From: Reyranella sp.
Lineage (GTDB): Bacteria > Pseudomonadota > Alphaproteobacteria > Reyranellales > Reyranellaceae
Direction of reading: 5' to 3'
NCBI RefSeq assembly: GCF_004297265.1
Contig: NZ_SCUT01000020.1
Coordinates: forward strand, 1-64,000
DNA length: 64,000 nucleotides
Each line of letters opens with the position of its first letter. Position 1 is the stretch's first letter. Both the position numbers and the translations under genes were made by a program. The notes beneath the pieces were generated by a model. It was not told the DNA's origin. It did not search any database and worked only from the letters and a program-made list of their open reading frames with translations. Shown here piece by piece: positions 41,930-50,734 of this stretch.

Positions 41930-44920
41930 CTATGGCGCCTCGATGATTTCGCGCACCCGCGTGGCAACCGCTTCCATAGTGAAGGGTTTGGTGATGAGCG
42001 TCATGCCGGGCTCGAGCGAGCCGGCGGCGAGCACAGCGTTCTCGGCGTAACCCGTCATGAACAACACCCTGAGATCGGGGCGAAGGGCGCGGGCTGCGTC
42101 CGCGACCTGCCGGCCGTTCAGCCCGGGCAACCCGACATCGGTGATCAGCAGGTCGATGCGCTGCGGCGACTGCACGATCTCCAGGCCCTGAGGGCCGTCG
42201 GCCGCCTCAATGGCGCGGTAGCCGAGATCGGCCAGCACTTCGACGACCAAGCCGCGGACCACCGGCTCGTCCTCGATGACCAGGACGGTCTCGCCGGTTT
42301 CGGCTGGCACGGCCCTGGTCGCATCCGGGGCAGCCTCGTCGCTGGCTTCCCCCTCGAAGCGGGGCAGGCAGAGATGGACGATCGTGCCCCGGCCGGGCTC
42401 ACTCTCTATCTCGACATGGCCTTCTGACTGGCGCGCAAAGCCATAGATCATGGACAGGCCAAGGCCGGTTCCCTGGCCGATCGGCTTGGTCGTGAAGAAC
42501 GGCTCGAAAGCACGGGCGACCGTCTCGGCATCCATGCCGGTGCCGCTGTCAGCGACCGAGACGCGTACATAGTCACCGGACACCCTTTCTGCATGCGCAG
42601 CGGCCGTCACCTCATCGACCGCCCGGTTGACGGTCTCGATGACAAGTTGCCCGCCCTCGGGCATGGCGTCCCGCGCGTTGATGGCAAGGTTCAGGATGGC
42701 GGATTCCAGCTGGTTGGTGTCGCAGCGCGTCAACCAGAGGCCGCCGGCCAGCCTCAACTCGAGATCAATCCGCTCACCCAGCGTCCGCCGCAGCAGCTCT
42801 TCCATCGAGCCAACCAGAGGATTGACGTGGACGGGCCGGGGATCGAGGGGCTGCCGGCGTGCGAAAGCCAGCAGGCGATGGGTGAGGGCGGCGGCCCGAT
42901 TGGCCGACGTCATGGCGCCCGTGATGAAGCGGTCGAGGTCGCCAAGCCGGCCCTGGCTGATGCGCCGCTGGACGAGGTCGAGGCTGCCAGTGATGCCCTG
43001 CAGGAGGTTGTTGAAGTCATGGGCGATGCCGCCGGTGAGCTGGCCGATCGCCTCCATCTTCTGGGCCTGGCGCAGAGCCTCCTCCGCCGCCCGCAGTTCG
43101 GCGGTCCGCGCTTCGACCCGCGCTTCGAGCGTGGCGTTGAGCGCGCGCAGCGCTGCCTCCGCCTCGTCGCGCTCGATCACCTGGCGGGTCCGCTCGGCGA
43201 CCTCCTCCATGAAGGCGACCTCGTCGGCTTGCCACTGACGGATCGGCCGGTCGTTCAGATAGACGATGGTGCGCAGGCGGCCGGCACGCACGAAGGGCAC
43301 GACGAGGATGGCCCGCGTATCCACGGAGCGGGCCGTGTCACGCGTCTCCGGCTCGTCGCTCAATGGATCGGTCTGCAGGTCGCTCACCACGACGGTCTCA
43401 CCGGCGCTGAGCTTGGTCACGATCTTAATGCCGAAGGCGCGCGCGGGTACCCGGCCGAGCAGCGGCTGGGCATGGCCGTCGGTCCAGCAGACCGAATAGT
43501 CGAAGACGTCCTCAACCGGATCGAGATGGCCGTAGCCCACGCGGCTGACGCCGAAGAAGCGGCCCATCAGGGCGCAGGCGTCGTCCAATGCCTTGTTCGC
43601 ATCGTTGCCGCGTAGCGCGTCGCTGAGTTCGAGCATGAAGGCGTGTCGCGCCTCGGCGAGCTTGCGCGCGCTGATGTCGATGGCGGTACCCACGGCGCGG
43701 AAACATCTGCCGTCCGCGTCGAACAGGCCCTTTCCCTTGGCCGCGATCCAGCGGATCACGCCGTCGTCGCGCCCGATCGTCCGGTACTGCACGTCGTAGG
43801 TTGCCCGCAGCGCAGGGTCGAGGGCGGCGCCGAACGCCCGGCTGGTGGCATCACGGTCCTCGGGATGGAGGCCGGCGTAGAAGTCGTCGAGCGTGCAGAC
43901 GGCATCGGGCGAGAAGCCAAACATGGCCTTGGTACGCGGCGACCAGGTCAGCGTGTCGGTTGTGAAGTCGACGTCCCAAGTGCCGATCTCTGCCGCCTCC
44001 GTCGTGAGCCGGAGCGATTCCTCATTCAGCAGAGACTGACGCTCGGCTTCCTTGTGAGCCGTGACGTCGTGGCCGCCGACGAAGATGCCGTAGATCTCGC
44101 CCGCCTCGTCGCGCATCGGTTCATAGACGAAGTCGATGAAATGCGTGCTGGCCTCGGTCCTGAGGCGAATCGGCATGGCCCGGGCGATGAAGCGCTCGCC
44201 CGTGCGGTAGACCCGGTCGAGCAGCTCGTAGAAGCCTTGGCCCTCGAGCTCCGGCAGGGCCTCGCGCACGCTGAGGCCGAGGAAGTCGCGCTGGCCAGCG
44301 ATGGCGAGGTAGGCTTCGTTCACGTACTCGTAGATGTGGTCTGGGCCGCTCAGGACGGCGATGAAGCCGGGCGCCTTCTGGAACGTGCGGCGTTGGCGCT
44401 CGATCTCGGCCATCAGCCGCTGCTCGGTCAGTACCTTCTCGGTGGTTTCGCTGCAGACGACCAGTACCCCGCCCACGCCCTGCGGGGCGTCGGCCTCGTC
44501 GATAGGGCTGTAGCTGTAGGTCCAGTAGACGTCTTCGCGGCGGCCGTTGCGCGTGATCGGGACCAGGTGGTTCTCGTGCCACGTGGCGCCTCGGCCCGAC
44601 ATTACCTGCTCGATCTGGGGTCCGATGATGGGCCAGATCTCCTCCCACACGACCGGTCCCGGTTGGCCGAGAGAGGAGGGGTGGCGTTCCGGGCCGATCG
44701 AACGCCGATAGGCGTCGTTGTAAAAACTGATGAGGTCCGGACCCCACCAGATGTACATCGGGTGGCCGCAGTTCAACAGCAGCCGGACCGCGGTCCGCAG
44801 CGACTGCGGCCATGTGGCCGGGTTGCCGAGCGGCGTGCCCTTCCAGTCATGTGCCCGCATGAGCGCGCCCATCTCGCCGCCCCCGGCAAGAAAGGTCATG
44901 TCGCGCTCGGTCGAAGTCAT
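41930..44920 (-). CDS. Cytoplasmic hybrid histidine kinase (PAS-PAS-PAS-GAF-HisKA-HATPase-REC)
   Basis: The 996-residue protein has no transmembrane segment. It has three PAS-like domains (about 30-165, 180-290 and 305-420), a GAF domain (about 425-585) and a short coiled coil. The HisKA box is [12 protein letters not shown] with the phospho-His near 634. The ATPase domain has the N-box [14 protein letters not shown] and [14 protein letters not shown]-terminal receiver has its Asp near 928 ([10 protein letters not shown]). It should sense a cytosolic signal and relay phosphate internally. No separate response regulator is adjacent. The glutaminase-STAS-cNMP gene follows by 34 bases. Confidence 0.93.
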   Translation of the reverse strand: MTSTERDMTFLAGGGEMGALMRAHDWKGTPLGNPATWPQSLRTAVRLLLNCGHPMYIWWGPDLISFYNDAYRRSIGPERHPSSLGQPGPVVWEEIWPIIGPQIEQVMSGRGATWHENHLVPITRNGRREDVYWTYSYSPIDEADAPQGVGGVLVVCSETTEKVLTEQRLMAEIERQRRTFQKAPGFIAVLSGPDHIYEYVNEAYLAIAGQRDFLGLSVREALPELEGQGFYELLDRVYRTGERFIARAMPIRLRTEASTHFIDFVYEPMRDEAGEIYGIFVGGHDVTAHKEAERQSLLNEESLRLTTEAAEIGTWDVDFTTDTLTWSPRTKAMFGFSPDAVCTLDDFYAGLHPEDRDATSRAFGAALDPALRATYDVQYRTIGRDDGVIRWIAAKGKGLFDADGRCFRAVGTAIDISARKLAEARHAFMLELSDALRGNDANKALDDACALMGRFFGVSRVGYGHLDPVEDVFDYSVCWTDGHAQPLLGRVPARAFGIKIVTKLSAGETVVVSDLQTDPLSDEPETRDTARSVDTRAILVVPFVRAGRLRTIVYLNDRPIRQWQADEVAFMEEVAERTRQVIERDEAEAALRALNATLEARVEARTAELRAAEEALRQAQKMEAIGQLTGGIAHDFNNLLQGITGSLDLVQRRISQGRLGDLDRFITGAMTSANRAAALTHRLLAFARRQPLDPRPVHVNPLVGSMEELLRRTLGERIDLELRLAGGLWLTRCDTNQLESAILNLAINARDAMPEGGQLVIETVNRAVDEVTAAAHAERVSGDYVRVSVADSGTGMDAETVARAFEPFFTTKPIGQGTGLGLSMIYGFARQSEGHVEIESEPGRGTIVHLCLPRFEGEASDEAAPDATRAVPAETGETVLVIEDEPVVRGLVVEVLADLGYRAIEAADGPQGLEIVQSPQRIDLLITDVGLPGLNGRQVADAARALRPDLRVLFMTGYAENAVLAAGSLEPGMTLITKPFTMEAVATRVREIIEAP

Positions 44921-44972
44921 GGACGGACAGTATCGATTCGCGCCTGTCCCGCAAGGGAGGGGAAGCGGGGCC

Positions 44973-45830
44973 TCAGATCACCCGCTGTGTCCGCGCGAAG
45001 GCCATGTAGAGGTCGTGCGCGCGGGCGGCGATCGGACCGGGCTGCATGTCGCGGCCTTCGTAGCGGCTGACCGACTGCACCTTGCCGGCATTGCCGGTGG
45101 TGAACATCTCGTCGGCTTCCTCCAACTCCGCCGGACGGATCGTGCGCTCCTCGACCGTGATGCCGGCCGAGCGCAGGAGCCTGATCGTCCGATAGCGTGT
45201 GATGCCGGCCAGGAAGCTGCCGTTCGGTACGGGCGTTGCGACCAAGCCATTGCGGGCGATGAAGAGGTTTGAACTGCAGGTCTCCGCCACGTTGCCGAGC
45301 GGGTCGAGCACCACGCCGTTGTTGAAGCCGCGCTTCAGCATCTCGGCGACACCGCGCGAGGAATTGGGATAGAGGCAGCTCGCCTTGGCGTCGGTGGGCG
45401 CGGTCTCGGGCGCCGGCCGGCGAATGGACCGGCACAGGCCGAGCGTCAGCGGCGTGCCGGCGCGCATCGGCGAGATGTAGGTGCAGAGCAGGAACTGCGC
45501 GGAGTCCGGATCGACCGAGATGGGACCGGCGCCGCCCTTGCCGGCCCAGAACATCGGCCGGACATAGAGTTCGGCCTTGGGACCGAAGCGCCGCACGCTC
45601 TCGTGCATCAGCTTCAGGATCTCTTCCGGCGTCTGGGTCGGGTTCAGGCCGATGGCGCGGGCCGAACGCACGACGCGTTCCGCATGGAGGTCGAGGTCGG
45701 GGCCGCAGCCCTCGAACGCCCGCCCGCCGTCGAATACCATGGAGCCCAGCCAGAAGGCGTGGTCGCGGGGGCCCAGGATCGCCGGGTTGCCTTCGTGCCA
45801 GGTGCCGTTCCAGTAGGTGAGCGTGTCCAT
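44973..45830 (-). CDS. Class IV PLP aminotransferase (branched-chain type)
   Basis: The 285-residue enzyme belongs to the fold-IV aminotransferases (IlvE/D-amino acid aminotransferase). The Schiff-base Lys is in DAKASCLYPN; ETCSSNLFI and FLAGITRYR are typical cofactor-site motifs. It exchanges amino groups between branched-chain (or other) amino acids and 2-ketoglutarate. Start 45830 is preceded by GAGGA. It is upstream of the hybrid kinase (52-base gap) and glutaminase genes on the same strand, and divergent from an EamA transporter gene. Confidence 0.88.
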   Translation of the reverse strand: MDTLTYWNGTWHEGNPAILGPRDHAFWLGSMVFDGGRAFEGCGPDLDLHAERVVRSARAIGLNPTQTPEEILKLMHESVRRFGPKAELYVRPMFWAGKGGAGPISVDPDSAQFLLCTYISPMRAGTPLTLGLCRSIRRPAPETAPTDAKASCLYPNSSRGVAEMLKRGFNNGVVLDPLGNVAETCSSNLFIARNGLVATPVPNGSFLAGITRYRTIRLLRSAGITVEERTIRPAELEEADEMFTTGNAGKVQSVSRYEGRDMQPGPIAARAHDLYMAFARTQRVI

Positions 45831-45872
45831 TCTATCCTCGTCGTCCCTCGAAGCGCGCGGACATAGCAGACG

Positions 45873-46739
45873 ATGAGCGGCGCGGCCATCCTGGCCCTGG
45901 GTGCGGCATTCTGCTTCGCCCTGGCGCTGATCCTGACCCAGTTCGGACTGCGGACGATGCCGTCATGGCGCTCGCCACTCTATTCGATCGGCGGCGCGCT
46001 GGTCGTGGCCTGGCTGGCCGCCACCGTTTTCGTCGACTGGAGCACCTTCAATCTCGACGCGGCGCTGATCTTCGCCAGCGTCGGCTGCATCTTCCCTGTG
46101 GTGGTGTCGATCCTTTCGGTCCGCTCGAACGAGCGGCTAGGACCGGCGGTGGCCGGTGCCGTGGGCAATGTGACGCCGATCTTCGCGGTGCTGGGCGCGG
46201 TGCTGTTCCTCGGCGAGCATCTCGGCCTTCTGCAATTGGCCGGCCTGGCGATGGTGGTGGGTGGCGTGGCGTTGCTGGCGCTACGCGGTGGTACCGGTGG
46301 CCGGCGCTGGTCCGTCTGGGTGCTGGGCCTGCCGCTCGCCGCGGCGCTGGTGCGCGGCGCGATCCAGCCGGCGATCAAGACCGGGCTCGCTTTATGGCCC
46401 GAGCCGCTGGCCGCCGCCGCCATCGGCTATGCGCTCTCGACGGCAGTGATCCTGTCGCTGGTCGGACGTCGCGCGTTGCGGGAAGGGCCGGCGATCCGCA
46501 GCGGCGTGCTGTGGTTCCTCGGGGTCGGATTCGCCAACGGCAGCGCTACCTTCCTTCTCTATGCGGCACTCGGGCTGGGCTCCATCACCATCGTCGCGCC
46601 GCTGGTCGCGCTGTTCCCGCTGATCGGCGTGGTCATGAGCTGGCTCTTCCTGCGCGGCGAACGGCTTCATGTGATCGGGCTGCTCGGCATCCTCGTCAGC
46701 GTGGCCGGCGTCATTCTCCTGCTTCTGGGCGGTACCTGA
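45873..46739 (+). CDS. EamA/DMT-family transporter
   Basis: The 288-residue inner-membrane protein has ten hydrophobic helices in two EamA repeats of five. The start SGAAILALGAAFCFALALIL and the C-terminal GERLHVIGLLGILVSVAGV are typical. DMT members export amino acids or metabolites. It is divergent from the aminotransferase gene with a 42-base gap, so the two may share control and a substrate, but that is inference. The stop is followed by a gap to the altronate dehydratase gene. Confidence 0.88.
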   Translation: MSGAAILALGAAFCFALALILTQFGLRTMPSWRSPLYSIGGALVVAWLAATVFVDWSTFNLDAALIFASVGCIFPVVVSILSVRSNERLGPAVAGAVGNVTPIFAVLGAVLFLGEHLGLLQLAGLAMVVGGVALLALRGGTGGRRWSVWVLGLPLAAALVRGAIQPAIKTGLALWPEPLAAAAIGYALSTAVILSLVGRRALREGPAIRSGVLWFLGVGFANGSATFLLYAALGLGSITIVAPLVALFPLIGVVMSWLFLRGERLHVIGLLGILVSVAGVILLLLGGT

Positions 46740-46848
46740 GCGCAGGGCGGCCGGATCGATGCGATTCGCTCGCAACGCTTGTTGATCGGGAAGCAGTTGC
46801 TGCAGGCTGGGGGTGTACTAAGGTCGGCCGACTTCGGAGGAAACAACA

Positions 46849-48360
46849 ATGACGGCCCCGCTCACCATTCGCCTGCATCCCGCTGACAATGTCGTCGTCG
46901 CCCGCATGGACATCCTGCCTGGCACGAAGGTCGAGGGTGAGGTCGCGGCCGCGACGCGCGTGCCGCCGGGTCACAAGATTCTCACGAGGGCGGTGAAGCA
47001 GGGCGAGCCGCTGCGCAAGTACAACCAGATCATCGGCTTCGCGACCGAGGATCTGGCCCCCGGCACGCACATCCATACGCACAACTGCATCATGGGCGAC
47101 TTCGAGCGCGACTATGCTTTCTGCGCCGATGCCCATCCAACGGATTTCATCGTGCCGCCGGTCACTTTTCAGGGCTATCGCCGAGCCGACGGCCGCGCTG
47201 CGACGCGCAACTACATCGGTATCGTCACGACCGTGAACTGCTCGGCCGCGACCAGCCGCATGATCGCGTCACGACTCGAGCCGCTGCTGGCGCAGTTCGC
47301 CAACATCGACGGGGTCGTTCCCCTGACGCATGGTGGCGGCTGCGGCATGGCCGCGTCGGGCCTCGAGATGGACGTGCTGCGCCGCACGCTCGCGGGCTAC
47401 GCGAAGCATCCCAACATGGCGGCGGTCGTCGTGCTCGGGCTGGGCTGCGAAGCCAACCAGATCTCCGGCCTGATGAACGCGGAGGGATTGAAGGAGGGGC
47501 CGAAGCTCATTCCCCTGGCGATCCAGGACGAGGGCGGTGTCTCCAGGACCGTGATGCGCGCCGTGGGATTCCTGAAGGAGTTGCTGCCCGAGGCGAACGA
47601 TGTGCAGCGCGAGGCGATTCCCGCCAGCGAGCTGATTCTGGCGCTGCAATGCGGCGGCTCGGACGGCTATTCGGGCATTTCCGCCAATCCCGCACTGGGG
47701 GCGGCAGTCGATCTGCTGGTGCGCAATGGCGGCACGGCGGTTCTGTCGGAGACGCCCGAGATTTACGGTGCGGAACATCTGCTGACGCGTCGCGCCGTCA
47801 GCAAGGACGTCGGCGAAAAGATCGTCGATCGCATCCGCTGGTGGGAGGACCATTGTGCCCGCACCGGCGGTGAAATGAACAACAACCCGTCTCCCGGCAA
47901 CAAGGCGGGTGGCCTCACGACCATTCTGGAGAAATCGCTGGGTGCGGTCGCGAAGGGCGGCACGACGAACCTCGTCGACGTCTACAAGTATGCCGAGCCG
48001 ATCACCGCCAAGGGTTTCGTCTACATGGATTCGCCGGGCTACGACCCGGTGTCGGCCACGGGCCAGGTCGCGGGCGGTGCCAATGTCCTGTGCTTCACGA
48101 CGGGCCGCGGCAGCGTTTTCGGCTGCAAGCCCACGCCGTCACTCAAGCTTGCGACGAATACCTCTCTTTATAAACGCATGACTGACGACATGGACATCAA
48201 CTGCGGAACGATCATCGATGGAGAGGAAACGATTCAGGAGAACGGCCGGCGGATCTTCGACCTTATTCTTGCCACGGCCTCGGGCCAGAAAACCAAATCG
48301 GAGCTTTTGGGGATCGGGGACGACGAGTTCGAGCCGTGGAAGATAGGCGCAACAATGTGA
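46849..48360 (+). CDS. UxaA-family altronate/galactarate-type hydrolyase
   Basis: This 503-residue dehydratase has an N-terminal SAF-type domain (about residues 1-95, IHTHNCIMG at its end) and a large UxaA C-terminal domain with HGGGCGM, LGLGCEANQ and FGCKPTPSLKLATN. Family members remove water from altronate or galactarate in sugar-acid catabolism and need iron. A strong GGAGG precedes the ATG. No hexuronate isomerase or kinase genes are nearby, so the substrate is uncertain. Confidence 0.9.
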   Translation: MTAPLTIRLHPADNVVVARMDILPGTKVEGEVAAATRVPPGHKILTRAVKQGEPLRKYNQIIGFATEDLAPGTHIHTHNCIMGDFERDYAFCADAHPTDFIVPPVTFQGYRRADGRAATRNYIGIVTTVNCSAATSRMIASRLEPLLAQFANIDGVVPLTHGGGCGMAASGLEMDVLRRTLAGYAKHPNMAAVVVLGLGCEANQISGLMNAEGLKEGPKLIPLAIQDEGGVSRTVMRAVGFLKELLPEANDVQREAIPASELILALQCGGSDGYSGISANPALGAAVDLLVRNGGTAVLSETPEIYGAEHLLTRRAVSKDVGEKIVDRIRWWEDHCARTGGEMNNNPSPGNKAGGLTTILEKSLGAVAKGGTTNLVDVYKYAEPITAKGFVYMDSPGYDPVSATGQVAGGANVLCFTTGRGSVFGCKPTPSLKLATNTSLYKRMTDDMDINCGTIIDGEETIQENGRRIFDLILATASGQKTKSELLGIGDDEFEPWKIGATM

Positions 48361-48379
48361 AGAAAGGGACGCAGCCAAA

Positions 48380-48408
48380 TTGATCTGGCGGCGTTACGTT
48401 CCTCATAT
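48380..48408 (+). promoter_or_regulatory. Sigma-70-like promoter of cspA
   Basis: TTGATC (48380-48385), a 17-base spacer, then TCATAT (48403-48408). Transcription should start near 48415, giving a 5' untranslated leader of about 160 bases before the cold-shock gene, as is usual for cspA-type mRNAs. The rest of the 214-base gap shows nothing else. Confidence 0.6.
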
Positions 48409-48574
48409 GCGATCCTACGACTCACGAACTTGGCCATGCTTTGGCAGCCCAGCCCACAGCGGTCCCGGACTTTCCCCCGAGCTTTTACCCAAATTCCCGG
48501 TTGTCGAAGGCGGTAGCTGCGAGCGCTCCGCCAGCGCGCATTTGCTTGCTCGTTTAACTGCCCAGGAGAGAGAC

Positions 48575-48781
48575 ATGGCTACAGGCACCGTCAAGTGGTT
48601 CAACGCCACGAAGGGATTTGGGTTCATCCAGCCGAGTGACGGCGGCAAGGACGTGTTCGTCCATATCAGTGCAGTCGAGCGCTCGGGCCTGAACGGCCTC
48701 AACGAAGGCCAGAAGATCGGCTACGAGATCGCCACCGAGCGTGGCCGTTCGGCTGCCGTCAATCTCAAGGCGGCTGACTGA
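48575..48781 (+). CDS. cspA: Cold-shock protein CspA-type
   Basis: This 68-residue single-domain OB-fold protein binds single-stranded RNA and DNA and acts as an RNA chaperone. KWFNATKGFGFI (RNP1) and DVFVHISAVE (RNP2) are complete. The start at 48575 has AGGAGAG upstream; longer in-frame readings are not supported. A promoter at 48380 gives a long leader that could act as a thermosensor. A GNAT gene starts 6 bases after its stop, so they may be co-transcribed. Confidence 0.97.
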   Translation: MATGTVKWFNATKGFGFIQPSDGGKDVFVHISAVERSGLNGLNEGQKIGYEIATERGRSAAVNLKAAD

Positions 48782-48786
48782 AAGAC

Positions 48787-49245
48787 ATGAGAGTCGTTCC
48801 CCTCGTCGAACGCCCCGATCTGGCCGAACAGGTCTCGGTCTGGGGCTTCGACGAGTGGGGACACCTCAATCCCGGCCAGACGCTCGGCCAGCGCCGGGCC
48901 CGGGTTGAGGGAAAGATGAATGTCGATCGCCTTCCGATCGCCTTCGTCGCGCTGGGGGACGATGGCGGTATCGTCGGTACGGCGTCACTGATCTTCGACG
49001 ATCTCGAGGGCGATCCGCGCAACCCCTGGCTCGCGAGCGTCTTCGTTCCTGCCGAACACCGCAAGAAGGGTATCGCATCGGCGCTCGTTCGCGCCGTCGA
49101 GGATGCGGCTCGGCGCATCGGTTACGATCGCCTCTATCTTTTCACGCACTCGGCCGCCTCGCTCTATGCAGGTTTGGGCTGGAGGGCGCTTGAGCGGCGC
49201 GACTATCGCGGCGAACATATCCAGGTCATGGAGAAATCGCTGTGA
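48787..49245 (+). CDS. GNAT-family N-acetyltransferase
   Basis: The 152-residue single-domain GNAT protein has the acetyl-CoA loop HRKKGIASALVRAVEDAA and the C-terminal LFTHSAASLYAGLGW. The substrate is unknown. It begins 6 bases after cspA and is followed 11 bases later by an amidase gene, so the three probably form one unit. No ribosome-binding site stands out. Confidence 0.87.
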   Translation: MRVVPLVERPDLAEQVSVWGFDEWGHLNPGQTLGQRRARVEGKMNVDRLPIAFVALGDDGGIVGTASLIFDDLEGDPRNPWLASVFVPAEHRKKGIASALVRAVEDAARRIGYDRLYLFTHSAASLYAGLGWRALERRDYRGEHIQVMEKSL

Positions 49246-49255
49246 GGGAGTCTGT

Positions 49256-50650
49256 ATGCCATCCGACCTGCACTATCTGTCGCTCGACGAGGTCGCGCGG
49301 CGCCTGAAGGCGCGCAAGCTGTCGTCCGTCGAACTGACCGGATCGATGCTCGACCGCATCGGCAAGGTCGATCCCAGGCTCCAGAGCTATGCGACCGTGA
49401 CCGCCGACCGTGCGTTGGCCGACGCGGCATGCCTCGATGCTGAGACTGCGTCCGGCACCTCGCGAGGACCGCTGCACGGTGTGCCGATCGCGGTGAAGGA
49501 TCTTTGCAACACGGAGGGCGTCGCGACCGCGGCCGGCATGGAAATCCATCGCGGCAACGTGCCGACGCGGGACGCAACGGTGGTCGCGCGGCTCAAGCAG
49601 GCGGGAGCGGTGCTTCTCGGCAAGCTGCAGATGACGGAGGGCGCCTACGGCGCCCACCATCCGAACATTCCTGCGCCGCTCAATCCCTGGAACGCGGCCT
49701 ACTGGACAGGCTCATCCTCCTCGGGTTCCGGTGCGGCCACGGCGGCGGGCCTTTGCTACGCCTCGCTGGGTTCCGACACCGGCGGCTCAATTCGCTTCCC
49801 CTCGACCATGAACGGGCTGTCGGGCCTGAAGCCGACCTGGGGACGCGTGAGCCGCGCTGGCGTCTTTGCGCTGGCCGAGTCGCTCGACCATATCGGCCCG
49901 ATGACCCGCAACGCCCTCGACACTGCGATCGTGCTCGGCGTGATCGCGGGTGCCGATCCGGAGGACCCGACCTCGGTCGGCCTGCCGGTGCCCGACTATG
50001 TCGCCTCGATCGACCAGGGCGTGCGCGGCCGGCGCATCGGGTTCGCCACCAACATGCAGGGGCTCGATGAGGACGCGCGGCGCGCCCTCGACGGTGCGGT
50101 CGAGGCGCTGAAGAACACGGGTGCCTTGATCGTCGACGTGAAGCTGCCCGATGGTTTCGACCAGGGTGCCCGCGACTGGGTGCCTCTGTGTGGCGTGGAA
50201 GCGGCGGTGGCGCACGAAGTCACCTATCCGTCGCGGGCGGCCGAGTACGGTCCGGTACTCTCCGGCCTGCTCGATCATGGTCGTCGCCTTTCCGCGACGG
50301 AGGTCGCGAAGATGCAGCTCCGCCGCGCCGCGCTCACCGGCGAGCTCAATCGCCTGCTGGCGTCGGTCGATCTTCTGCTGATGCCGGTGATGGCCAGGGC
50401 CGTGTGGTCGACCGAGGCGCTGCAGGCGGCGGGGCGCGATCCCGAGACCGTCGCAGCGCGTCTGCGCTACACGGCGCCGTTCGACCTGAGCGGTCATCCG
50501 ACGCTCACTCTGCCAGGCGGCATGTCGGCGGACGGTGTGCCGGTGGGCTTCCAGGTCGTCGGAAAGGCCTTCGATGAAGGGCTGATCCTGGCGGCAGGCC
50601 ACGCCTACCAGCAGCGGACCGACTGGCATTCGCGGCGACCGCCGCTGTAA
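49256..50650 (+). CDS. Amidase signature (AS) family hydrolase
   Basis: The 464-residue enzyme hydrolyses amide bonds with a Ser-cisSer-Lys triad. The lysine is in PIAVKDLCN and the serines in the AS signature WTGSSSSGSGAATAAGL followed by LGSDTGGSIRFP. GatA-like members transamidate Glu-tRNA, but no gatC or gatB is nearby, so this is a free amidase of unknown substrate. The start MPSDLHY at 49256 has GAGGGAG upstream; a longer reading would overlap the GNAT gene by about 140 bases and is rejected. Confidence 0.92.
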   Translation: MPSDLHYLSLDEVARRLKARKLSSVELTGSMLDRIGKVDPRLQSYATVTADRALADAACLDAETASGTSRGPLHGVPIAVKDLCNTEGVATAAGMEIHRGNVPTRDATVVARLKQAGAVLLGKLQMTEGAYGAHHPNIPAPLNPWNAAYWTGSSSSGSGAATAAGLCYASLGSDTGGSIRFPSTMNGLSGLKPTWGRVSRAGVFALAESLDHIGPMTRNALDTAIVLGVIAGADPEDPTSVGLPVPDYVASIDQGVRGRRIGFATNMQGLDEDARRALDGAVEALKNTGALIVDVKLPDGFDQGARDWVPLCGVEAAVAHEVTYPSRAAEYGPVLSGLLDHGRRLSATEVAKMQLRRAALTGELNRLLASVDLLLMPVMARAVWSTEALQAAGRDPETVAARLRYTAPFDLSGHPTLTLPGGMSADGVPVGFQVVGKAFDEGLILAAGHAYQQRTDWHSRRPPL

Positions 50651-50734
50651 ATGCACGGCGGGACGGCGCGTGGACGCTGATTCTCCTTTCATTTATAGTG
50701 CTCCGATCACCTCCGGGACGTCCATCGCCGCGCA

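Noticed and set aside
49103-49255. Upstream extension of the amidase to 49103
   Set aside because: It would overlap the GNAT gene by about 140 bases, while 49256 has a good ribosome-binding site.
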